64,000 nucleotides of DNA from a bacterium (GTDB taxonomy: Bacteria > Campylobacterota > Campylobacteria > Campylobacterales > Sulfurimonadaceae): positions 310,001-374,000 of the forward strand of contig JAHJJX010000027.1 of assembly GCA_018822665.1 (NCBI GenBank), written 5' to 3'. Below, piece by piece: positions 48,760 through 55,542 of this stretch (position 1 is the stretch's first letter; every line of letters starts with the position of its first letter). The translations under genes and the position numbers were made by a program. The notes below the pieces were generated by a model. That model did not search any database and was not told where the DNA came from. It worked only from the letters and a program-made list of their open reading frames with translations.

Positions 48760-49049
48760 TATGCACCTCGATTTTCACACTCGTCATCTTCGAGTATTGC
48801 TCTTTGTCTATCCTCTTCATCCATCGCTTCGATAATTTCTCGGTAGGTTTCAAGACTGAGCATTGCATCTTCTTCATCAATTTTATTCATCACAAAACCG
48901 ATATGCAAAAGAACATAATCACCTATCTGCACATCATTCTCAGCCATCAAATCCAAGCTGGCATCTCTTTGAACGCCCATCGTGTCCACTGTTGCCATAT
49001 TGTTTTGCTTGTCTATTTTTACAACTTTACTTGGAATGGAAAGACACAT
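48759..49049 (-). CDS. hypC: Hydrogenase maturation chaperone HypC
   Basis: 96 residues with the invariant N-terminus MCLSIPSKVVKID whose Cys2 carries the iron ligand unit with HypD. GDYVLLHIGFVMNKID is the OB-fold core. Overlaps hypB and hypD by one base each (TAATG). Confidence 0.97.
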   Translation of the reverse strand: MCLSIPSKVVKIDKQNNMATVDTMGVQRDASLDLMAENDVQIGDYVLLHIGFVMNKIDEEDAMLSLETYREIIEAMDEEDRQRAILEDDECENRGA

Positions 49050-49846
49050 TATCTCATCTCCATTTTAAACTTAATCCACTGGGAAACTTTTTTTATCGAG
49101 TTTACGTCTCTTGTGCTTACTTCTAAAATATCCACACTGGGCTTGAGCTTTCTTGCCATCTCTTTCTCTTTATCCATATCGTAATCAAAATAAGGAAGTA
49201 AATCTGTTTTAGTAAACAAAATCAAGTCCGCTTGCCTAAACATAACCGGATATTTCGCAATTTTGTCTTCACCCTCTGGAATACTCACAAGAACGATATT
49301 CAAATGGCTTCCCACATCATAACTTGCCGGACAGACAAGGTTTCCCACATTCTCTACAAAACAAACATCCATCGTGTCCAAATCCATGTGATGAAGCGCT
49401 TTATGCACCATAAACGCATCCAAATGACATGCCGAGCCTGTTTGAATCTGGTGTGCTTGTATCCCTTTTGCTTTGAGTCTGTCCGCGTCACGGCTTGTTT
49501 CCAAGTCACCCTCTACGACACCAAATTTAAAATCTGCCAAATCAGCCAGACTCTCAAGAAGCGCTGTTTTTCCACTCCCAGGAGAGCTCATAAGATTAAT
49601 GCACAGAACTTTATGGGAATTAAAATGCTCTCTGTTATGTCTGGCTTCTTGGTCATTCTTATCTAAAATCTTTGTGATAACCTCTATTGTTTTTTTATCA
49701 TTCAACTGAGGATTATCATGCAAATGCTGATGCGCCTCCTGATGTTTGTGCGAATCTCCATGATGATGGAGATGCTCATGAGAATGCTTTTCATGACTAT
49801 GAATCCTGACACTGTCTGTTATACTACAACCGCAATCTTTACACAT
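49049..49846 (-). CDS. hypB: Hydrogenase nickel incorporation GTPase HypB
   Basis: 265 residues. N-terminal high-affinity nickel site CKDCGC, then a histidine-rich stretch (about 15-45, many HxH repeats) that can store nickel, then the GTPase: GSGKTALLESLA, ETSRDADRLKAKG, GSACHLDA with the CH metal site, and FTKTDLLPYF. Hands nickel to HypA. The gene order nicO-like, hypB, hypC, hypD fits nickel supply and maturation. Confidence 0.96.
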   Translation of the reverse strand: MCKDCGCSITDSVRIHSHEKHSHEHLHHHGDSHKHQEAHQHLHDNPQLNDKKTIEVITKILDKNDQEARHNREHFNSHKVLCINLMSSPGSGKTALLESLADLADFKFGVVEGDLETSRDADRLKAKGIQAHQIQTGSACHLDAFMVHKALHHMDLDTMDVCFVENVGNLVCPASYDVGSHLNIVLVSIPEGEDKIAKYPVMFRQADLILFTKTDLLPYFDYDMDKEKEMARKLKPSVDILEVSTRDVNSIKKVSQWIKFKMEMR

Positions 49847-49865
49847 TTACTATTCCTTTGTATTT

Positions 49866-50510
49866 TTATCCGAGTAACATATTTGAGCCGACAACTACAG
49901 AAATCATTCCTGCCGCGGCGAATACTCTTTTTAAATTTTGTTTTGAATTTAATAAATTTTTATTTATATACAGTATCACCGTACCAAAGCCTACAAAAAT
50001 CACCATTACACCAAGCGCAAAAACCAAAACCATTATCAAATCTACACTTTGCCCTTCTATCATTCCAAGAGTGACAAGCATACCCCGAACCCCGCCTATG
50101 CCCATTAATGCTCCAACCGTAAAAGCGGAAGCGGTGTCGTTGTTGTTGTGGCTATGTTCTTTTCCAAACCAGATGTGAATATGCTCTTGTCCATTGTGTA
50201 TGTGTTTTTTCAGCTGGATTCTATCTGCAAAAACCATAAACAAAAGATAAAATCCCATACTTAAAATGACGGCAGAAGAAATGGTATCTCCATAACCTAA
50301 AATACTTTCGCTTATAGAATAGGTTTCTAATATTTTTGCAAATATGAAAAGAGTAAGCCCGTGACCTATTGCAAACAAAACCGTAATAAGCATCGTTTTC
50401 TTTTTATTTTTGCCTATGGAAAAATCTGCGATAGCACTCAAGTGGTCAGGCCCAAAAGCATGTAGCACACCGTACCAAAAAATAAGAAGCAAACCTAAGT
50501 TTTCCATCAA
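49866..50510 (-). CDS. Nickel/cobalt transporter-like membrane protein (UreH/NicO type)
   Basis: 214 residues with six or so membrane segments. Near the N-terminus HAFGPDHLSAIADF recalls the HAxDADH motif of nickel permeases, and a histidine-rich loop (HIHNGQEHIHIWFGKEHSHNN, about residues 98-120) is typical of NicO/RcnA proteins. It stands 19 bases before hypB, which points to nickel uptake for hydrogenase, though export cannot be excluded. Upstream gap to the divergent gene is 96 bases. Confidence 0.75.
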   Translation of the reverse strand: MMENLGLLLIFWYGVLHAFGPDHLSAIADFSIGKNKKKTMLITVLFAIGHGLTLFIFAKILETYSISESILGYGDTISSAVILSMGFYLLFMVFADRIQLKKHIHNGQEHIHIWFGKEHSHNNNDTASAFTVGALMGIGGVRGMLVTLGMIEGQSVDLIMVLVFALGVMVIFVGFGTVILYINKNLLNSKQNLKRVFAAAGMISVVVGSNMLLG

Positions 50511-50621
50511 AATATCTCCATTAGTGAATAACTATTCATATTCTATATTTTTAATTTAAAAGTAAGATTAATTTTATACTTTCTTCTCTATTTTTGGGAC
50601 TAATTTGTGTTAAAATATCGT

Positions 50622-51329
50622 ATGGAATGTATTTTTTGTAATAATAAAAAATTATATGCGCTCGAAACCGGACAGTTAAAGTGTTCGGGGTGCAAAAAAA
50701 AGTTTTCTCCCAAAAAAATAAAAACTGATTTGGCGCTTATAGCATGTTTTTGTGAGAATCTCACCGTAAACAAAGCAAGCGAAAAATTAAACCTTCATTA
50801 TATGAGCGTAAAAAAGAGATACGAGCTTTTTCGTCGGCTCATCGCCAAGCATCTTGAAGAGGAGTACAAAGATAAAACAGTCATAGAATACGACGAATAT
50901 ATCTATTTGGAAAAAAGCAAGAAAAAAGTAAAAGAAAACATTTTTGATGCGCAAAATTTTCTCACCTTTGCCTATGGGAACAAAGTTTATAATCTTCTCA
51001 TGCCAAATCTGGGAAGATATAAAAACCAGTTTTTGGAAGATGGGGCGAGTGATGCTTATTTTAAAGAGTTCTCAAAGTTTATGATGTTGAACAAAATATC
51101 AAAAACGCAAAAAAGAGAAAACCTCATCACACAGTTTTGGCTCTTTTTTGAGCAGTCTCTTTTGAAGTATAAAGGTGTGCGTGATGAGAACTTTTTTTAT
51201 TATCTTAAAGAGATTGAGTTTAAGTTTAATTTTAGTCTCAAAGAACAAAACAGCATACTAAGAAACTTGCTGGCGAACAGTTTTATCCTAAGCTTTTTTT
51301 ATATCTTTCAAAAGAGTGTCACAGCATAA
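50622..51329 (+). CDS. IS1595/ISXO2-like transposase relative, zinc-ribbon HTH protein
   Basis: About 235 residues. Two CxxC pairs (ECIFCNNKK, KCSGCKKKF) form a zinc ribbon as at the start of IS1595-type transposases, followed by a helix-turn-helix-like stretch (NKASEKLNLHYMSVKKRYELF) and EYDEYIYLEKSKKK, which resembles the first Asp segment of the family. The rest is divergent, and no terminal inverted repeats were seen. A GTG at 50607 could also start it. Either a decayed transposase or one recruited as a regulator. Confidence 0.6.
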   Translation: MECIFCNNKKLYALETGQLKCSGCKKKFSPKKIKTDLALIACFCENLTVNKASEKLNLHYMSVKKRYELFRRLIAKHLEEEYKDKTVIEYDEYIYLEKSKKKVKENIFDAQNFLTFAYGNKVYNLLMPNLGRYKNQFLEDGASDAYFKEFSKFMMLNKISKTQKRENLITQFWLFFEQSLLKYKGVRDENFFYYLKEIEFKFNFSLKEQNSILRNLLANSFILSFFYIFQKSVTA

Positions 51330-52754
51330 TTTTGCACTGTTAATCGCGGGGGAGAACCCTCCTCCCAAAACCCATTGCCCTACAAAATAAAGATTTGACA
51401 GCTTTTTAGATTTTGATTTTGGTATTTTGAAAAACTGTTTTACCGTCGGTGCAAAACCGTAGGCGGTTGCATTTGGAGTTTTAAGATACCTTTGCATTGT
51501 TTTTGCGGTTGCCGCTTCGGCAAACTCTATATATTCTTTTATGTTTGGATAATGCAGCTCAAGCTCTGCAACAAAGGCGTGCAGGATTTGCTCTTTTTTT
51601 TGCAGATACTGTTTTGTATCCAAATTGTCCCAATCGCTTAGATAGTCGGTGGTGCACATTACGCCAAAAGATTTTTCTTGGCTTGTCAAACCTGCATCAA
51701 TTTGAGAATAATCTACAAAAACAAAACCTCTGTCTTGAATATCTCTTTTTGTGCTTTGATTGTAATCGTCAATGTTTTGGATATTTTTCAAAAAGAAGCT
51801 GGAATACGCACCTTCTCCGTAAACATCTTTCAAATTCTTACTAAATCCCAAATAAACGCTTAAAATAGAATTTCCTAGTTCTTTCTTGTTTTCATACTCG
51901 ATATTTGCCATCGCGTATGTCTGCATAGGAGAAATATTTGAGATTAAAATATCATACTCCAGTATTTGCTCTTCATGTTTTTTTACATACCTTACGCTTT
52001 TGCTTCGTACATCTATTTTGATAACATCCGCATTCGTAAAAACTGTGCCGCCGTTTTGCCGTATGACGCTCGCCAGATAATCACTTAATTTTTTGCTTCC
52101 GCCTTTGATAAACCAGCCCCCGCCGTTAAAGTACGAATACTGCGCAAGCGCATGCAGGAAGAAACTGAGGGTATCGGCATTGTCGTGGTAATATCCGATA
52201 TTTGCATTGAGTATAAGTTTTAACTCCTCATTTTTAAAAATATCATCAAAAACTTCCCGCACCGATTTATTTTTATATTGGATTATTTCATAATACTTCA
52301 ATGGGAAAAAAACAATATCATCCCACTTCATGTTGGATAGTTTTTCTAATTTAAAATAGATGGTTTGGATGAGACTAAAATAGTTGTCAATAGATTTTTC
52401 GCACTCCGGATACTTGTTTTTTAAACTTATTTTTGCACCTTGAATATTGTCGGGCATAATAAAGTCAACGGTATCTGTTTTTACTCTGAAAAATTCATTC
52501 GGTTTTACAAACTCTATATTTTCATAGACTCCAAGCTCTTTAAATATCTCATTTTTGACTTTATCCGTATAAAGTCCATCCATCTCATGCAGTCCGACCT
52601 CACAAACAAAACCCCCTTTTCTCTTAAAAGTAGTGGCACATCCTCCGACTATGTTATGCTGCTCCAAAACTGTTACTTGAAAACCTTTTTTTGAGAGTAA
52701 GGCACCGGCTGTTAAACCGCCGAGTCCTGCTCCTATAACAACTATCTTTTTCAT
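51288..52754 (-). CDS. FAD-dependent oxidoreductase of phytoene desaturase / retinol saturase type
   Basis: 488 residues. N-terminal dinucleotide fold VVIGAGLGGLTAGALLSKKG with downstream Glu in VLEQHNIVGGCATTF, C-terminal FAD segment NLYFVGQWVLGGGFSPAIN. Close to the CrtI/CrtO-like and all-trans-retinol 13,14-reductase families; substrate unknown, likely a polyene or unsaturated lipid. Overlaps the DUF2141 gene by 4 bases and is convergent with the transposase-like gene (overlap 42 bases). Confidence 0.8.
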   Translation of the reverse strand: MKKIVVIGAGLGGLTAGALLSKKGFQVTVLEQHNIVGGCATTFKRKGGFVCEVGLHEMDGLYTDKVKNEIFKELGVYENIEFVKPNEFFRVKTDTVDFIMPDNIQGAKISLKNKYPECEKSIDNYFSLIQTIYFKLEKLSNMKWDDIVFFPLKYYEIIQYKNKSVREVFDDIFKNEELKLILNANIGYYHDNADTLSFFLHALAQYSYFNGGGWFIKGGSKKLSDYLASVIRQNGGTVFTNADVIKIDVRSKSVRYVKKHEEQILEYDILISNISPMQTYAMANIEYENKKELGNSILSVYLGFSKNLKDVYGEGAYSSFFLKNIQNIDDYNQSTKRDIQDRGFVFVDYSQIDAGLTSQEKSFGVMCTTDYLSDWDNLDTKQYLQKKEQILHAFVAELELHYPNIKEYIEFAEAATAKTMQRYLKTPNATAYGFAPTVKQFFKIPKSKSKKLSNLYFVGQWVLGGGFSPAINSAKLCCDTLLKDIKKA

Positions 52755-53164
52755 TTTTGCTCCATATCTATTTTTATTGTTGCATTGCCTTTTAGAATAA
52801 ATTTAGCCTCATCAAAAGATGGCGGCCCGAAGCTCGCTTTTGCCTTATTTGAAAAAGCGTACTCCTCTTGGGGAATTCCAAAAAAGTTTTTATCGAGTTT
52901 TTTATTGCTATTTTTATCATGGTAAATTGCTATTGCATATTCGCCGTCTGCGATATCCTCAAATGTATATTGCACGCTCTGTGAGTCGAGTTCTAAAAAT
53001 ATTCCCTTATACGCATTTTGGGAATTTGGAAAATTTTTCTGTGAATTATACAAACCCACACAAAGCTGCCCTTGTGTATTTTTAAGTCCGCTGACGCTCA
53101 CTTCAAGCTCCGATGCATGCACAAAAAATATACAAAACATTAAATATAAACTAAACTTTTTCAT
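52751..53164 (-). CDS. Secreted DUF2141 domain protein
   Basis: 137 residues. Signal peptide at 1-17 (MKKFSLYLMFCIFFVHA). Mature part is a compact beta protein: GQLCVGLYNSQKNFPN, DGEYAIAIYHDKNSNKKLDKNFFGIPQEEYAFSN, as in DUF2141, often found beside carotenoid-like genes. Function unknown. Part of the five-gene operon. Confidence 0.8.
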   Translation of the reverse strand: MKKFSLYLMFCIFFVHASELEVSVSGLKNTQGQLCVGLYNSQKNFPNSQNAYKGIFLELDSQSVQYTFEDIADGEYAIAIYHDKNSNKKLDKNFFGIPQEEYAFSNKAKASFGPPSFDEAKFILKGNATIKIDMEQK

Positions 53165-53178
53165 GTCGATTCCTTCTT

Positions 53179-54210
53179 TTAAAAATCAAATCCAAATCCA
53201 AGACTTAGGGAATGTTCGAGCACGATACCCAGAGTTGAAAATTTCTCTTTATTCGTTTCAAATTTTGAAAACTCCAGTCCGTATTTTTTATTTCCGCCTG
53301 CATTAAGTAAAATTCTGCCTCCGTAATGGGAACTCTGATTGCTTCCAAAACCAAAATGGGGTCTTAACATAAAAGAGAGATGCTCTTTTGTCATCACCGC
53401 TGTTTTGTTATGATGAATATTTTGCAAATCATAATAAAACCCTTTATTGTTCGCATAAAGCTCATCTTTGAGATTCAATGCGACTATCTCGTTGTTTTTA
53501 TATTTTATATACACTCTGTGCTTCGTTAAATCATACACATTCGACCAGACGGTAAAATCTTCTTGGCTGACCTTATGCAAAAGGGAAAATACTTCATCCA
53601 CATTTTGTGTGTTTTTCAAGGATTTTTTTACTGTGTCAAATCTTTGATAAGAGCTTTGAGAAACCTTCTCTTCGATGGAGTGAGAAAGATAATGATTCGT
53701 CATGACCCGACACATCGTTGAATCGTTTATAATTTTCATCTCATCATTTACAAATTCGATAATAAGGCTGCCGCCCGCCTTATCCATGATTTTATAATGA
53801 ATAAGCGGATAACCGAGAAACTCTCCAAAAACTATAGAATAATTATGAAAAACGTCCACAGCCTCATCCACATTGGACGCATTTTGCAATATAAGCTTTA
53901 TCATCTCCAAACTGGTTCGTAGCGGCTTCAAAATATTTGTTGTGGTTGAAGTATGCGCAACGGCGGAAATAGCGACAAAAAGTCCTTTGTCATTCATCCC
54001 CTCATAGGGCATATCTGTATTTTCCTGCGTCAGCAAAAGCATTCCGTGCGTCTTTGGCGTGGCCTGTATAAATACTATTTTTCCGCCTCCCCCGCTCCAG
54101 TCGAAATTTCTGCCCACAAGTACGGAGCCCTCAGGACTTTTTGTATCAAAAACAGTACATGCAAAAATGTTATAGGCAAAAATTATAAAAATATATAAAA
54201 TTTTCATCAA
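53179..54210 (-). CDS. Secreted Ntn hydrolase (linear amide C-N hydrolase / acyltransferase type)
   Basis: 343 residues. Signal peptide ends before Cys18 in NIFACTVFDTKSPEG, which would become the N-terminal nucleophile. VLVGRNFDWSGGGG and the catalytic Arg/Asp-Asn pattern around MTNHYLSHS fit choloylglycine hydrolase/C45 type enzymes. The last 75 residues are rich in alternating hydrophobic and aromatic positions and end in Phe (LGFGFDF), like an outer-membrane strand. Substrate unknown; an acyl-amide is likely. Overlaps the regulator gene by 4 bases. Confidence 0.75.
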   Translation of the reverse strand: MMKILYIFIIFAYNIFACTVFDTKSPEGSVLVGRNFDWSGGGGKIVFIQATPKTHGMLLLTQENTDMPYEGMNDKGLFVAISAVAHTSTTTNILKPLRTSLEMIKLILQNASNVDEAVDVFHNYSIVFGEFLGYPLIHYKIMDKAGGSLIIEFVNDEMKIINDSTMCRVMTNHYLSHSIEEKVSQSSYQRFDTVKKSLKNTQNVDEVFSLLHKVSQEDFTVWSNVYDLTKHRVYIKYKNNEIVALNLKDELYANNKGFYYDLQNIHHNKTAVMTKEHLSFMLRPHFGFGSNQSSHYGGRILLNAGGNKKYGLEFSKFETNKEKFSTLGIVLEHSLSLGFGFDF

Positions 54211-54485
54211 TTTTCCTCTATAAATTTTTTTAATTCATTGATATAATTTTTAAAAGCTTCTCTACCCTTTTTTGTTATGCTGACAACAGTTTTTGGTCGT
54301 TTTGCTTCAAAAAACTTCTCTATGTGTATGTACTCTTGTTCTTCTAGTTTTTTCAGATGGCTGGACAAATTCCCGTCACTTAAGTCAAGCATTTTTTTCA
54401 GTGCGCCAAAGGGCAGTTCCTCATTACTAATCAACAGTGAGATTAGTTTTGAACGAACAGGCTGGTGCAGCAGAGTGTCAAACAC
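54207..54485 (-). CDS. Winged-helix transcriptional regulator (MarR/ArsR-like, HTH_34 type)
   Basis: 92 residues. One winged-helix domain: VRSKLISLLISNEELPFGALKKML, recognition helix DGNLSSHLKKLEEQEYI, wing FEAKRPKTVVSITKKG. It overlaps the membrane-protein gene upstream by 8 bases and the hydrolase gene downstream by 4. Probably controls the operon; inverted repeats at 55127-55161 are candidate sites. Confidence 0.85.
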   Translation of the reverse strand: MFDTLLHQPVRSKLISLLISNEELPFGALKKMLDLSDGNLSSHLKKLEEQEYIHIEKFFEAKRPKTVVSITKKGREAFKNYINELKKFIEEN

Positions 54486-55095
54486 CTTTACACTCCTTTT
54501 TAAGTCTCACTCCCAGATAAATGTAGCCTATCCCCAAAAAAAGGATTGCAAAAATCTGATTTATCACAAAAGACACGTGGTCTGCTCCAAGAAAAATCGT
54601 AAGTCCAAAAAGCACCAAGGAGGCAAGAACAGTGTATTTGCCATGAAGTAAAAACAATCTAGAACTTATCGTATATCCGACTACGAAACCCGATATGCCG
54701 ATAATAAACATCCAGATAACATAAATGTAAGAGATAAGATTATTAAGAACTAAAACTATGCTTATGAGTATTCCAAATATAAAATTTGCCCTAAAAACAG
54801 TTTCAACAAATTTTTGTATTTTTGTAAACTTAATAAAATCATATTTTTTATTTTCTTTTTTAGTTAAAAAATACTCAAACAATCCCCCAAATCCCAAAAT
54901 AATCGTTAGAAACAAAGTACCGTAAACTATACTGAGTTTAAACATGTGTTGTGCAGATACAAACAGTATTATCGAAATAACTCCCCATAAAATCACCGCA
55001 TTAAAATTATAGGGCATAAATTTTTCACTCTCGAGCAAAGAGTTGTGAATCTCTTCTACTTGTCTGATTGCTTCTCGTTTTATTTGATTTCCCAT
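54478..55095 (-). CDS. Multi-spanning membrane protein of unknown function
   Basis: 205 residues with six or so hydrophobic segments (from about 33). An N-terminal cytoplasmic stretch (MGNQIKREAIRQVEEIHNSL) precedes them. Such proteins often pair with a small winged-helix regulator encoded next to them, as here; a ligand-sensing role is inference. First gene of the operon, preceded by an AT-rich divergent region. Confidence 0.7.
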   Translation of the reverse strand: MGNQIKREAIRQVEEIHNSLLESEKFMPYNFNAVILWGVISIILFVSAQHMFKLSIVYGTLFLTIILGFGGLFEYFLTKKENKKYDFIKFTKIQKFVETVFRANFIFGILISIVLVLNNLISYIYVIWMFIIGISGFVVGYTISSRLFLLHGKYTVLASLVLFGLTIFLGADHVSFVINQIFAILFLGIGYIYLGVRLKKECKGV

Positions 55096-55126
55096 TTATC
55101 TTCCTTGTTGCTACATGACACAAATT

Positions 55127-55161
55127 ACTTTGCATTGCAAAGTTTATTAAAATAAAACTTT
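55127..55161. repeat. Overlapping inverted repeats, candidate operator
   Basis: ACTTTGC-ATT-GCAAAGT (55127-55143) overlaps AAAGTTT-n9-AAACTTT (55139-55161). They lie 32 to 66 bases before the membrane-protein gene, where an autoregulated operon would carry its operator. Confidence 0.45.
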
Positions 55162-55299
55162 AACAATTCTTAATTTTAAATATAAAAATCGTTGAGCCTC
55201 TCCCGATTAGTTTGTACAAAAAAGCAGATTCCCTGTTTAATGAAGCTTAAAATTTACAATAAATAGGGTATAGTTTTCAAAAATTTATAAGGAGCAATA

Positions 55300-55491
55300 A
55301 TGGCATTCATTGATTTAGTTAAATTTAACGCGATTTTAAATAATTCCAAGCCTTGTCATTGCAACTTATTTTTTACTATCAGGTCTAAATTGGTAGTTTT
55401 ACTTAACCATTTTATACCGAGATGTCCATTTTATACCGTATGTTTTGCATTCCGTCGCACAGGTATTCACCCTCCTTTTTCAATATCCTAA
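55300..55491 (+). CDS. Possible 63-codon leader ORF or gene remnant before metE
   Basis: ATG preceded by AAGGAG at good spacing. The peptide (MAFIDLVKFN...) matches no family I recognise and contains the repeated 13-mers in its coding region. It ends 51 bases before metE. Coding is doubtful; the start site is the best evidence. Confidence 0.3.
   Translation: MAFIDLVKFNAILNNSKPCHCNLFFTIRSKLVVLLNHFIPRCPFYTVCFAFRRTGIHPPFSIS
55407..55438 (+). repeat. Two direct repeats of CCATTTTATACCG, 19-base period
   Basis: CCATTTTATACCG occurs at 55407-55419 and again at 55426-55438, separated by AGATGT. A 19-base period places both on nearly the same side of the helix, so they could bind a regulator of metE or be remnants of a repeat. 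Confidence 0.6.
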
Positions 55492-55542
55492 TCCATTAAC
55501 TACTAAAAAACACAAAAAAATAAAATATACAAGGATATTGTA

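Larger units (their letters stand above)
55096..55542. promoter_or_regulatory. Divergent intergenic region and metE leader
   Basis: 447 bases without a convincing gene. It holds two inverted repeats near 55127-55161, a Shine-Dalgarno plus ATG at 55288-55302 opening a 63-codon frame (MAFIDLVKFNAILNN), two 13-base direct repeats, and the metE ribosome-binding site AAGGATATT. The small frame is not recognised; it may be a leader peptide or a broken gene. Confidence 0.5.

Noticed and set aside
49232-49709. Plus-strand frames opposite hypB (up to 144 codons)
   Set aside because: They lie antisense to a clear gene and have no ribosome-binding site or recognisable family.
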